From assembly GCA_036389485.1 (NCBI GenBank), contig DASVPR010000023.1:1-64000 (forward strand): a stretch of 64,000 nucleotides of DNA, read 5' to 3'. The position numbers were made by a program, and so were the translations under genes. The notes beneath the pieces are model-generated. The model made no database searches. It was given only the letters and a program-made list of their open reading frames with translations, and was not told where the DNA came from. The stretch is from CADCVT01 sp036389485 (GTDB lineage Bacteria > Actinomycetota > Thermoleophilia > Solirubrobacterales > Solirubrobacteraceae). Positions 39,654 through 53,038 of this stretch are shown one piece after another. Every line of letters starts with the position of its first letter. The first letter of the stretch is position 1.

Positions 39654-40031
39654 TCACAGCCCCTCCACCAGCCGGCGGTCGTGCTCGTAGGTGAGCGTCT
39701 GCGCGGCGGCGGCCGGCGCGAGCCACCGGACCTCGTCGACCTCCTCGTTCGGCGCGAAGCCCTCCTCCGCGACGACCTCCATCGCCCAGTAGCGGACGAC
39801 CTTCGGGCGGTCCTTGTCGTCGCGGTAGCGCGCGGGCTCCAGCTCGCGCGCGAGCGAGCAGCGCAGGCCGGTCTCCTCCCGCACCTCGCGCAGGGCGGCG
39901 TCCTCGAACGACTCCCCGGCGTCGAGCTTGCCCTTCGGCAGCGTCCAGTCGTCGTAGCGCGGGCGGTGGACGACGCAGACCTTCCCGTCGCGGAGCACGA
40001 CGCCGCCGGCTGCGTGCACTTCCTCGGGCAT
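39654..40031 (-). CDS. NUDIX hydrolase
   Basis: A 125-residue hydrolase with the Nudix box GKLDAGESFEDAALREVREETGL. The N-terminus EEVHAAGGVVLRDGKVCVVHRPRYDDWTLPKGK resembles bacterial AP4A- or 8-oxo-dGTP-hydrolase-like members; substrate unassigned. ATG at 40031 with TAGCCT (complement of 40038-40043) 6 bp upstream. Its 3' end is 34 bp before the EamA start, so the two may form an operon. Confidence 0.9.
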   Translation of the reverse strand: MPEEVHAAGGVVLRDGKVCVVHRPRYDDWTLPKGKLDAGESFEDAALREVREETGLRCSLARELEPARYRDDKDRPKVVRYWAMEVVAEEGFAPNEEVDEVRWLAPAAAAQTLTYEHDRRLVEGL

Positions 40032-40049
40032 CGGGGGAGGCTACCCGCC

Positions 40050-40985
40050 GTGACGACCGCTTCAGCCGTTCCCGCGACCCGCGACGAGCTCGAGGGCGAC
40101 GAGGCGCTCGAGACGCTGCGGGCGGTCGGGCGGCGGCGCCTGCTGGCCGACACCGTCGACCGCTTCCGGGCGGCGGACGCGTTCAGCCATTCGCGGGCGC
40201 TCGCGTTCCAGTTCACGCTCACGCTGCTGCCCGCGCTGATCGCGCTCGTCGGGCTCGCGGCGGCGATCGACCAGGAGGACATCACGCGGACGGTGCGCGC
40301 GACGATCGAGGCGCTGGCGCCGGGTGCGGCCGGCGAGATCCTCACCGACGCGCTGCGGCAGGGCTCGACCGCGGCGTCGCGCGAGAACGGCGAGACCGCG
40401 CTCGCCGGCGGCGGGATCGCCGCGGCGATCGCGGGCACGACCGCGATGGCGCAGATCGAGCGCGGCGCGAACCGCCTCTACGGCATCGAGCGCGACCGGC
40501 CGTTCCTGCGCAAGTACGCCAACGCGCTGCTGCTCGCGGCGTCGGCCGGCGTGCTCGCGCTCCTCTCCGTCGTGGTGCTCGTGGGCGGCAGCGCGGTGCG
40601 CGACGCGGCGGGCTGGAGCAGCGGCTTCGACGCGATCTGGCAGGTCGCCCGGTGGCCCATCGGCCTCGTCTTCACCGTCGGCGCCGTCGCGCTCCTCTTC
40701 GAGCGCGCGCCGCGCCGCCGGCAGCCCGAGCCGTCCTGGCTCGCGTTCGGCGCCGCCGCCTCGACCGTCCTGTGGCTCGCGTTCATGGGCGTCTTCGCGC
40801 TGTACGTCGAGGCGACCGGCTCGTTCGGCGCGACGTACGGCCCGATCGCCGGCACGATCGGCGTGCTGCTCTGGGCGTTCCTCTCGTCCGTCGCGCTGTT
40901 CGCGGGCGTCGCGCTCGCCGCGCAGCTCGAGGCGGTGCGCGCCGGCGTCGAGTCGCCGCGCGTCGACCGGGACGAGAACGTCTAG
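40050..40985 (+). CDS. YihY/BrkB-family inner-membrane protein
   Basis: A 311-residue membrane protein of the YihY/virulence-factor-BrkB family, function unknown. Six or so hydrophobic segments; the family marks are SHSRALAFQFTLTLLPALIALVGLA near the N-terminus and ATYGPIAGTIGVLLWAFLSSVALFAGVALAAQLEAVR near the C-terminus. The start is GTG at 40050, 18 bp from the divergent NUDIX gene. It ends in the CTAG shared with the next, convergent gene. Confidence 0.87.
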   Translation: MTTASAVPATRDELEGDEALETLRAVGRRRLLADTVDRFRAADAFSHSRALAFQFTLTLLPALIALVGLAAAIDQEDITRTVRATIEALAPGAAGEILTDALRQGSTAASRENGETALAGGGIAAAIAGTTAMAQIERGANRLYGIERDRPFLRKYANALLLAASAGVLALLSVVVLVGGSAVRDAAGWSSGFDAIWQVARWPIGLVFTVGAVALLFERAPRRRQPEPSWLAFGAAASTVLWLAFMGVFALYVEATGSFGATYGPIAGTIGVLLWAFLSSVALFAGVALAAQLEAVRAGVESPRVDRDENV

Positions 40986-43552
40986 CGGACGCGCAGCCGG
41001 GCGACCGTCTCGCGGGCCACGTTGCCGGCGCCGTCGACCGCCCCGAGGAGGATCTCGTACACGCCCCGCGGGAGAGGCGCGCCGAGCGCGGCGCGCCACC
41101 GCACGCCGTCCGCCTGGGGCTCCAGCGTCGCGCGGATCCAGCGCGGCCGCGCGCACGACGACCGCGCGGCAAGCCGCCGGCGCGTCGGCACCCACCACCG
41201 GCATCCCTCTCCGCGCCGCCGGCGCGCCCTCACGGCGACCTGGACCGACCGGACGCCGGACGGGTCGATCGCCGAGCCCGCGAGTCGCGTGACCCGCGCG
41301 CGGTGCCGGCGTAGGCCGACCGCCGGCCCGCTGTGGTCGCCGAGCGGCGGGAGCGAGAACGCCTCGCCGGGCAGCGACGGCTCCTGCTCCGGAGGCGGCG
41401 CCGCGTCGGCGGGAGGCGGCCCGGGCGCGGGCTCGGGTTCGGGTTCGGGCTCGCCCGGCGGCGCCTGGTAGATCGCCGTCAGCACCGACGGCGACGTGCC
41501 GACCACGATGTCCTGCTGGCGCTCGTCGCCGACCGACCACGCCTTGAAGGTGTAGGTCGACCCGCCGCTCGTGACGCTCGTCGCCGCCGACACCGTCGTC
41601 CGGAACCCGACGGCGGAGGTCGTGCTGAACGGCGCGACCGTGGAGAGCCCGCCGAACGTCACCCGTGCGCCGGGCGGGAAGCTCTCGATCCGCAGCGGGA
41701 CGGTGGCCGGAAGCAGCTCGCGGGTCACCGTGGCCCCGAGCCCGCCGGAGTCACGGGCGGTCAGCACGACCTCGAAGTGCGAGTCCGCGTCGTGGTCGTC
41801 GCGCGGCGTGATCTGCACGCTCGGCCCGGTGGCGTCCACGAACGGGTGCGTGTGGTTCGCGTGATGCAGGCGGACCCGCCACTCGAGCGTGTCCGGGTCG
41901 ACCTGGCCGTCCTCTTCGTCGGTCGCCGATCCGGCGATCGTCACCGGCTCGCCCGCGGCGTACCGGAAGTCGCCGTCCGGCTCGTCGATCGCCGGCACCG
42001 GCGGGACGTTGCCGGCGGAGATCAGGACCGTCGCCGTGCCGCTCCGGCCTCCGGGGTCCGTCACGGTCAGCCGCGCCTCGTAGACGCCGGGCGCCGTGTA
42101 GACGTGCTCGGCGCCGGGCGTCGTCGCGGTCGGGGTGCCGTCGCCGAAGTCCCACTCGTAGGTGAGCGGGTCCCCGTCGCTGTCGGTCGATCCGTCGCTC
42201 GTGAACGCGACGGTGAGCGGGACGCCGCCGGCCGTCGGCGTCGCCGCCGCGCGTGCGTCGGGCGCGCAGTTCTCGGGGCAGTAGAGCCACTCGACGACCC
42301 TTCCGGCCCCGGGCGAGAAGTCCCTCGGGTTCACCATGCTGAGGTTCCCGCGCGGCGTGAGCTGGAGGTCGGTGACCTTCAGGAGCCCGTTCGCCGCGAA
42401 CTCGGTGTGCTCGATCCCGCCCGGTTCGATGTCGATGCGCGCGATCCGCCCCCAGGACCAGTCGCCGTAGAAGATGTCGCCGTCGTAGTCGTCGGGGTAG
42501 TCGCCGCCCGGGTAGACCGGCCCGGCGACCACCGCTCCGCCCCCGGCCGTCGACGAGCCCTCGCTGCCGCCGTACGCGAAGTCGGGCGGGACCGCCGTCT
42601 GGGTCGCGTAGAACTCCTGGCACGCGACCTGCGGCTCCCAGTACCCCGTGTGCTCCGGGCCCTCCCAGCACGGCCACCCGTAGTTGGAGCCCGGCGTCGT
42701 GAGGTTGATCTCCTCGTACGCGGTGTTGCCGACGTCGCCGACGATCGGGCCGAGCCCGCCCTCCCGCAGCGTGAACCGGAACGGGTTGCGGAACCCCTTC
42801 GCGTAGACCTTGGTGCAGACGTGGGTGAGGTCGCCGTCGCCCGGGCAGAACGGATGGCCGGGAACGCCGCGCCCGTCCCGGTCGATGTGGATCAGCTTCC
42901 CGGCGAGGCTGGCCTCGTTGTACGTGCGCAACGCGTTGGGGTGCGTCGTCCCCGCGTGCGTCGCGTCCCCGGAACCCACCCAGAGCGTGCCGTCGGCGTC
43001 GGCGCGGACGGTCCCGATCGCGTGCGAGGCGAACTCCGCCGGGATGCAGTCGAGGTCGTTGCGCGGCGGCGGGCACGGCGCGGCGGCCTCCTTGCCGAGG
43101 ATGACGGTCTCCGGCGCCTCCGGATTCGCGACGGTGTTGTCCCACTTGACGACGACGCGGGTGAGGCGCGAGGTCTTGCTGCCGTTCGGATCGGTGTCGC
43201 CGCCCTCGTAGACGTACAGCAGGTAGAGGAAGTGGTTCGTCTCGAAGTCCGCGTCGACCGCGATCCCGAGGAGGCCGCGGTCGAACCGCGCGTTGACGTG
43301 GTCGGAGATGTCGATGACGGGCTCGTCCAGCAGCCGGCCGCCCTGGACGACGCGGACGCGGCCGGCGAACTCGGCGACGAACAGCCGGCCGTCCGGCGCC
43401 CAGGCCATCGCGGTCGGCGCGTCGAGCCCGTCCGCCAGGATCTTCCCCTCGAAGTTCGGCGGCAGCGCGCCCGCCGGCGGCGCGAGCACGCCGGCGAGCA
43501 CCACAACGGCGACGAATCCCCCGACGAATCCCCCGAGCGCGATGCGCCCCAC
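40982..43552 (-). CDS. Secreted PQQ-glucose-dehydrogenase-like protein with PKD domain
   Basis: An 856-residue exported protein. Signal peptide (FVGGFVAVVVLAGVLAPPAGA), then a GSDH/PQQ-sugar-dehydrogenase beta-propeller of about 400 residues (LDAPTAMAWAPDGRLFVAEFAGRVRVV, DRGLLGIAVDADFETNHFLYLLY, KVYAKGFRNPFRFTLR, YGDWSWGRIARID). A PKD domain follows (YEWDFGDGTP, HVYTAPGVYEARLTVTDPGG), then a second Ig-like region, an EPEPEPEP/Pro linker near 690-720 and a C-terminal beta domain with VYEILLGAVDGAGNVA. PQQ binding is not certain. It probably acts on extracellular sugars or as a surface protein. Confidence 0.85.
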   Translation of the reverse strand: MGRIALGGFVGGFVAVVVLAGVLAPPAGALPPNFEGKILADGLDAPTAMAWAPDGRLFVAEFAGRVRVVQGGRLLDEPVIDISDHVNARFDRGLLGIAVDADFETNHFLYLLYVYEGGDTDPNGSKTSRLTRVVVKWDNTVANPEAPETVILGKEAAAPCPPPRNDLDCIPAEFASHAIGTVRADADGTLWVGSGDATHAGTTHPNALRTYNEASLAGKLIHIDRDGRGVPGHPFCPGDGDLTHVCTKVYAKGFRNPFRFTLREGGLGPIVGDVGNTAYEEINLTTPGSNYGWPCWEGPEHTGYWEPQVACQEFYATQTAVPPDFAYGGSEGSSTAGGGAVVAGPVYPGGDYPDDYDGDIFYGDWSWGRIARIDIEPGGIEHTEFAANGLLKVTDLQLTPRGNLSMVNPRDFSPGAGRVVEWLYCPENCAPDARAAATPTAGGVPLTVAFTSDGSTDSDGDPLTYEWDFGDGTPTATTPGAEHVYTAPGVYEARLTVTDPGGRSGTATVLISAGNVPPVPAIDEPDGDFRYAAGEPVTIAGSATDEEDGQVDPDTLEWRVRLHHANHTHPFVDATGPSVQITPRDDHDADSHFEVVLTARDSGGLGATVTRELLPATVPLRIESFPPGARVTFGGLSTVAPFSTTSAVGFRTTVSAATSVTSGGSTYTFKAWSVGDERQQDIVVGTSPSVLTAIYQAPPGEPEPEPEPAPGPPPADAAPPPEQEPSLPGEAFSLPPLGDHSGPAVGLRRHRARVTRLAGSAIDPSGVRSVQVAVRARRRRGEGCRWWVPTRRRLAARSSCARPRWIRATLEPQADGVRWRAALGAPLPRGVYEILLGAVDGAGNVARETVARLRVR

Positions 43553-43608
43553 GGGGCGACCTTAGACAAGGCCACGGCGCGGTGCGCCACTCTCCAGCCG
43601 GTGCCCGC

Positions 43609-48102
<4,494 letters not shown>

Positions 48103-48109
48103 CGCTTCC

Positions 48110-48116
48110 TAGGGTA
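48110..48116. promoter_or_regulatory. Bidirectional -10 heptamer, lhr / GT2
   Basis: TAGGGTA gives TAGGGT on the plus strand 7 bp before the GTG at 48123, and TACCCT on the minus strand 8 bp before the ATG at 48102. The whole divergent gap is only 20 bp. Confidence 0.6.
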
Positions 48117-48122
48117 CGACCG

Positions 48123-49010
48123 GTGCCGCTGCTGGACATCGTGATCGTGTCGTCGACGGGCGCCCGGGAGGTGCTGCGGGCGTGCCTGCGCTCGCTCCGG
48201 GAGCATCCGCTGACGATCGGGGAGATGCGGACGCATCTGGTCGACAACGCGAGCACGGACGGGACGCCGGAGATGGTGCGCGAGGAGTTCCCGGAGGTCG
48301 TGCTGCACGCTCTCGACTGGAACTCCGGGTTCTGCGTCGCGAACAACATCGTGTTGCGGGAGACCAAGGCGGACTTCGTCCTCGTCCTGAACCCCGACAC
48401 CGAGGTCTACGAGGGCGTCCTGGACCACATGGTCCGGCTGATGCAGGGGCGGCCGGACATCGGGATGTCGACGTGCCGGCTCGCGCAGCCGGACGGGACG
48501 CTCGACCACGCCTCGAAGCGCTCGTTCCCGACGCCGCTCGGCGCGCTCGCGCACTTCGTGGGCGTCGGGCGGCGCAGCGACGCGCCGAAGTGGCTGGCGC
48601 AGTACCGGGCGCCCGACCTGGGCGAGTACGACTCCGGCGAGGTCGACGCCGTCAACGGGGCGTTCATGCTCGTGCGGCAGGAGGCGCTGCGCGACGTCGG
48701 CCTGCTCGACGAGGGCTACTGGCTGTACATGGACGACCTGGACTGGTGCTTTCGCTTCCACCAGAAGGGCTGGAAGGTCTGGTACGAGGGCTCGGTCACG
48801 ACCATGCACGTCAAGGGCGGGACGACGAAGCGCAAGCGCCACCTCGGGCTCCGCCACAACGTCGCGTTCCACCGCTCGATGGGCCGCTTCTACCGCAAGT
48901 TCTACGGCGGGAGGAACCCGGTCACCGACGCCGCGGTGTACGTCGCGATCCTCGGCAAGCTCGGGATCAGCGCGACCCGCAGCGCGATCGCGCGCCGCTC
49001 GGTGACCTAG
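48123..49010 (+). CDS. Family 2 glycosyltransferase (rhamnosyltransferase-like)
   Basis: A 295-residue GT-A enzyme that transfers a sugar from a nucleotide donor. VDNASTDGTPEMV (donor site), ADFVLVLNPDTEVYEG (DxD-type region), VDAVNGAFMLVRQEALRDVGLLDEGYWLYMDDLDWCFR (acceptor and the conserved E/D-D-x-D-W motif) match the WbbL/RfbN-like GT2 group used in polysaccharide repeat-unit assembly. GTG start at 48123. It ends in a CTAG shared with the convergent sugar-transferase gene and opens the surface-polysaccharide region. Confidence 0.92.
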   Translation: MPLLDIVIVSSTGAREVLRACLRSLREHPLTIGEMRTHLVDNASTDGTPEMVREEFPEVVLHALDWNSGFCVANNIVLRETKADFVLVLNPDTEVYEGVLDHMVRLMQGRPDIGMSTCRLAQPDGTLDHASKRSFPTPLGALAHFVGVGRRSDAPKWLAQYRAPDLGEYDSGEVDAVNGAFMLVRQEALRDVGLLDEGYWLYMDDLDWCFRFHQKGWKVWYEGSVTTMHVKGGTTKRKRHLGLRHNVAFHRSMGRFYRKFYGGRNPVTDAAVYVAILGKLGISATRSAIARRSVT

Positions 49011-50473
49011 AAGGCGCCGCGGCCCGACAGCACGGTCGGGACCGTGTGGAGCAGGATCTGCACGTCGCGGCCGAGCGAGAGGTTCTCGATGTACTCGCGC
49101 TCGATCGCGAGGCGCTCGTCGAACGTCAGGTCGCCGCGCCCGAAGACCTGCATCGGCCCGGTCATCCCCGGCATCGCCTCGAGGCGGAAGCGGTGCTCGG
49201 GGGCGTAGCGCTCGACGAGCCGCAGGTCCTCGGGGCGCGGGCCCACCAAACTCATGTCGCCCTTGAGCACGTTGATGAGCTGCGGCAGCTCATCGAGCGA
49301 CCATCGGCGCAGGATCCGGCCCACGCGCGTCGTCCGCGGGTCGTGGCGCAGCTTGAACATCGGCTCGCGCAGCGACTCCAGCTGCACGACGTCGTCGAGC
49401 CGCTCGTCGGCGTCGTCGACCATCGTGCGGAACTTGATCATCCCGAACGGCTCGCCGTTCAGGCCCGCCCGGCGCTGGACGAAGAAGATCCCGCCGCGGC
49501 TGTCCAGCCGGATCGCGATCGCGGCGACGATGAACAGCGGCGACGTGAGGACGAGCGTCACCGCCGCGACGATCACGTCGAAGCAGCGCTTCAGCGTCAG
49601 CGTCGAGATCGAGGTGTCCCACGTGTGGTACTCGACGAGCGGCAGCTCGGCGATGTGCCCGAGCCGGACGGCCGTGCCGAACATGCCGCGCAGCGGCGGG
49701 ACCACGCTGAGCTTCACGCGGAAGCGCTTGCAGAAGCGCATCAGATCGGCGAGCAGCGCCTCGCTGACGTCCTGCGTGCAGACGATCATCCGGTCCGGGA
49801 TCGTGCCCCCGCACGCCGCGCCGATCCGCTCGTCGAGGTCGGGCGCGTCGAACAGCTCGGAGGCGTCGATCTGGCCGGCGACGCGCAGGTGGATGTCGGC
49901 GAACAGCTCGAGCTTGCGGCGCGTCGCGCGCTCCAGCGGCCCCGCGCCGATGAGCAGCACGTTCGACGGCGGCGTCCACGCGCGCCACAGCAGGCGCGCC
50001 AGCCCGCGCAGGATCGCCGCCAGGACCGAGAGCGTCAGCCACATCCGGATCGCGCCGCTGAGGTCGATCGTGCTCGCCGGCGTCAGCGAGAGGAGCGGGA
50101 GCACGACGGCGGTGCCGACCGTCGCCCAGGTGAGGATCGACCCGAGCTCGTCGACCGTCAGGTGCCGCAGCGAGCGGTGGTCGCGGTCGTAGAGGCCTTG
50201 GAGCTTGGCGATGACCAGCCAGGCCGGGAGGAGCGCCACGATCCAGAACGCGTCGGCGACCGACAGGTCGCCCATCTGCGCGACGGTCGCCGCGCCGATC
50301 ACCGCGACGGCGTCGGCGGCCGCGAGCATCCGTCGGCGCAGCGCGTCGCGTGCGAGATGTCGCGGCAGGGCAGGCTGGAAGACGCTCTCGGGCGCCCTCG
50401 CCTCCGCAGGCGCCGCCTCGCCTGCGCGAGCTCTTGCGCGCTCGCGTGTGGATGCGGCCAAGTTCGACTTCAC
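49007..50473 (-). CDS. Polyprenyl-phosphate sugar-1-phosphate transferase (initiating)
   Basis: A 488-residue membrane enzyme that starts a polysaccharide by placing the first sugar-phosphate on undecaprenyl phosphate. The N-terminal half has about five spans with a nucleotide-binding-like loop (NVLLIGAGPLERATRRKLELF). The C-terminal bacterial sugar transferase domain shows KRCFDVIVAAVTLVLTSPLF, FFVQRRAGLNGEPFGMIKFRTMV, and the signature SLDELPQLINVLKGDMSLVGPRPE. GTG start at 50473 with GGGAGAG upstream as ribosome site. Member of the WcaJ/WbaP family. Confidence 0.95.
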   Translation of the reverse strand: MKSNLAASTRERARARAGEAAPAEARAPESVFQPALPRHLARDALRRRMLAAADAVAVIGAATVAQMGDLSVADAFWIVALLPAWLVIAKLQGLYDRDHRSLRHLTVDELGSILTWATVGTAVVLPLLSLTPASTIDLSGAIRMWLTLSVLAAILRGLARLLWRAWTPPSNVLLIGAGPLERATRRKLELFADIHLRVAGQIDASELFDAPDLDERIGAACGGTIPDRMIVCTQDVSEALLADLMRFCKRFRVKLSVVPPLRGMFGTAVRLGHIAELPLVEYHTWDTSISTLTLKRCFDVIVAAVTLVLTSPLFIVAAIAIRLDSRGGIFFVQRRAGLNGEPFGMIKFRTMVDDADERLDDVVQLESLREPMFKLRHDPRTTRVGRILRRWSLDELPQLINVLKGDMSLVGPRPEDLRLVERYAPEHRFRLEAMPGMTGPMQVFGRGDLTFDERLAIEREYIENLSLGRDVQILLHTVPTVLSGRGAF

Positions 50474-50571
50474 CTCTCCCGGATGCCCGTACTAACGCGC
50501 AAGCGGGCCAACAGTATCGGTCGGGGACACGCGACGAAACTCCCTCACAGCGGTGAGGCCGGATGGCCGGA

Positions 50572-52572
50572 TCAGCTCGGGGGGCTACGTAAGGCAGGTG
50601 ACCGCGGGTTCAGCCGCCGCGCCTCGGCCAGAGCGGCGCGGGCCGCGTCGATGTCGCCGGCCTTGGTCGCCAGCCGCGCGGCGACGAGGCGCAGCCGCCA
50701 GTCGGAGTCGTCCCGCGCGAGCGCGTCGGCCAGGTGCCGCCGGGCGTCCGCGAGGTCGCCTTCGGCCTCCCGGATCAGCGCCAGCTGGAGGTGCGGGGTG
50801 GCCGCCCAGGGCTGGATGGAGCGGGCCGACTCCGCGCGGTCGAACGCCTCCGCCAGGTCGCCGCGGGCGGCGGCGTCCTGGCTCGCCGAGACCTCGTTCG
50901 TCACCAGCAGCGGGATCGCCTGGGCCACGATGAGCGCCCAGGCCACGAGGACGCAGGCGGCACGCGCCCCGAACGTGGCGGTGGAGCGGCGCCGCGCGTC
51001 GGCCGCCCGCGCGCGCGGCGCCGTCGCGGCCCCCGTCAGGAGCCCGAGCGTGACGACGCCGATCCCCGCGACCGCCGGGATCTGCCACGCCCAGTCGATC
51101 GACATCCCGAACACGAACGCGACGGCGACCGCCAGCAGCGCGGCCACGACCGAGCGCCGCGACTCCTCCCCGTCACCGGTCGCGGCGGCGGGGGAGCGCA
51201 GCCGCCGCGCCCCCGCGACGATCGCGACGAGGAAGGGCGCGGCGAGCAGCAGCAGGCCGACGACCCCGAGCGCCCCCAGCGTCTCCAGCCACAGCGAGTG
51301 CGCGTTGCGCACGAACCAGTCGAGCGTCCCGTGCTGGGCCCACCACGCCTCGAACGACCCGGCGCCCTGGCCCGCGAGCCGATGGTCCGACCACTGGTCG
51401 AGCGCGGCGTCCCAGAACTGCCAGCGCCCGCTCCCGGCGCCGCTGAGCAGGTGGGTGCGCACGAAGTCCGGGTCGTTCGATGTCAGCTCGGGCGGCGGCT
51501 GCTTGAAGTCGCGGAAGCGCTCGGCGGGGTCGGCCGCGGCGACCGCGACGCCCGCGATCAGGACCGCCACGACGGCGATGCCGGCGACCGCCGCCCGCGG
51601 CAGCCGCATGCGCGGCGGCGCCAGCGCGGCCAGCGCGCCGTACGCCGCGCCGGTGAGCACGCAGATGAGCGCGACCGCGGCCGCGACGCCCGGCCCCTCG
51701 TCGTGCGCGGCCACCGAGCCCGGCGTGCCGTCCACGAGCTCGGGGTGGCCGCTGATGACCGCGACCGCCAGCGCCGACCCGGCCGCCGCCACGGCGAGCG
51801 CCTGGAGCGTGGCGAAGCGCCGCGGCGCGAAGGCCAGGAACGCGATCGCCGCCACGGCCGCCACCGCGACGCCGCCGCGCGAGGAGGTCAGGTAGACCGC
51901 GCCGGCCATCGCGGGGACGGGCACCACCGCGAGCGCCCGCCACACGACCGCGCCCGGAGCGGACGCCGTGCGCAGCAGGAGCGGCAGGCCCAGCGCCAGG
52001 AAGATCCCGAGGCCGTTCCAGTAGCCGAGCGGGTAGCTCAGCCGGCTGCCCGCGGCGGGCAGCAGCCGGGGGATGTCGGTCTCGGGCAGCAGGCCGGGCA
52101 GCAGCCGCTGCGCGAGCGCGAGGACCCCGACGACGCCGATCGCGAGGCCGAGCCCGTCCGCCCAGGCGCGCCCGTCGCCCGGCCGCGCGGCCAGCACCGC
52201 CACCCCGAACAGCGCGGCGTAGAGCGCGACACGGTCGAACTCGAGGAACGCACGCTCCGCGGACGGGGCCCAGAACGCCGAGAGCCCGGTGAACAGGGCG
52301 AACGCCGCCAGCCCGGCGCCGCACGCCACGGCCGCCGCGGGGACCCTTCCTCGGGGCCACAGCGAGAACGCCACGGCGAGGAGCGTCCCCCAGCAGATGA
52401 TGATCGCCGCTACGCTGCGGGTCGTGACCTCCGAGGTCCCCTCGTCGAGCGAGAGCGCGAGCGCGGCGACCGCCACGACCGCGGTGAGCGCGGGCGCGCG
52501 GAGCGCCCGCCGGCGCTCTGCGCCGCCGTCGGGGACCATCCGCAGTCGCGGTGCCGGAGTCGTCGCGGTCAT
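50572..52572 (-). CDS. O-antigen ligase/polymerase-like membrane protein with TPR tail
   Basis: A 666-residue protein. Residues 25-550 carry about 12 membrane segments with the Wzy_C/O-antigen ligase motif region (LAGQGAGSFEAWWAQHGTLDWFVRNAHSLWLETLGALGVVGLLLL, containing the conserved H in NAHSLWLE). Residues 560-660 are TPR-like helices (DLAEAFDRAESARSIQPWAATPHLQLALIREAEGDLADARRHLADALARD). It is likely to polymerise or ligate polysaccharide on the outer face of the membrane. Overlaps the divergent small secreted-protein gene at its 5' end; a Met at residue 12 is an alternative start. Confidence 0.85.
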   Translation of the reverse strand: MTATTPAPRLRMVPDGGAERRRALRAPALTAVVAVAALALSLDEGTSEVTTRSVAAIIICWGTLLAVAFSLWPRGRVPAAAVACGAGLAAFALFTGLSAFWAPSAERAFLEFDRVALYAALFGVAVLAARPGDGRAWADGLGLAIGVVGVLALAQRLLPGLLPETDIPRLLPAAGSRLSYPLGYWNGLGIFLALGLPLLLRTASAPGAVVWRALAVVPVPAMAGAVYLTSSRGGVAVAAVAAIAFLAFAPRRFATLQALAVAAAGSALAVAVISGHPELVDGTPGSVAAHDEGPGVAAAVALICVLTGAAYGALAALAPPRMRLPRAAVAGIAVVAVLIAGVAVAAADPAERFRDFKQPPPELTSNDPDFVRTHLLSGAGSGRWQFWDAALDQWSDHRLAGQGAGSFEAWWAQHGTLDWFVRNAHSLWLETLGALGVVGLLLLAAPFLVAIVAGARRLRSPAAATGDGEESRRSVVAALLAVAVAFVFGMSIDWAWQIPAVAGIGVVTLGLLTGAATAPRARAADARRRSTATFGARAACVLVAWALIVAQAIPLLVTNEVSASQDAAARGDLAEAFDRAESARSIQPWAATPHLQLALIREAEGDLADARRHLADALARDDSDWRLRLVAARLATKAGDIDAARAALAEARRLNPRSPALRSPPS

Positions 52573-53038
52573 CTCGTTGCTGGCCCTGCCGGCGCCGGCG
52601 CTCGCTCAGCAGAGCTCGAGCCCGGCCGCCGAGCAGTACGTCGAGAGGGTACCGACGGCCGGCGGCCCCCGGCCGTCGTCCGGCGACCGCAAGGGCGGGG
52701 CCGGCAAGCTGCCGCCGGAGGTGCGCGAGAAGCTGCGCGAGCAGGGCGGCGCCGACGCTGACGACCTGGGCGCGATCGCCACCGAGCCCGGCCTCGGCGC
52801 GCCGCAGGCGCCCGCGAGCAGCGGCTCGAAGCCGAGGGCCGGCGGCGACGGATCAGCGGCTCCGTCCTCGCCCGTCTCGTCCGCGGACCGGGGCCGCAAG
52901 GGCGCCATCGAGGGGATCGCCGACGCCGCGTTCGGCGGCGAGTCGCAGGACACCACGCTGCTGGTGATCGGCCTGCTGGCGATGACCGCGGTCGTGGCCG
53001 GCTTCGGCATCGCCCGGCGCCGCTCCGACGCCGCCTAG
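52484..53038 (+). CDS. Small secreted protein with C-terminal membrane anchor
   Basis: About 184 residues with the GTG at 52484. An Arg-rich start leads to a hydrophobic segment GVVAVISLLALPAPALAQQ (signal peptide, cleavage near ALA-QQ). A low-complexity Gly/Ala/Ser/Pro linker and a C-terminal transmembrane segment LLVIGLLAMTAVVAGFGIARRR follow: a signal and an anchor with a spacer between them. No LPXTG motif. The start is uncertain: GTG 52484 overlaps the divergent gene by 89 bp; TTG 52577 gives an incomplete signal peptide. It ends in a CTAG shared with the GT4 gene. Confidence 0.6.
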   Translation: MSAGARSARRRSAPPSGTIRSRGAGVVAVISLLALPAPALAQQSSSPAAEQYVERVPTAGGPRPSSGDRKGGAGKLPPEVREKLREQGGADADDLGAIATEPGLGAPQAPASSGSKPRAGGDGSAAPSSPVSSADRGRKGAIEGIADAAFGGESQDTTLLVIGLLAMTAVVAGFGIARRRSDAA

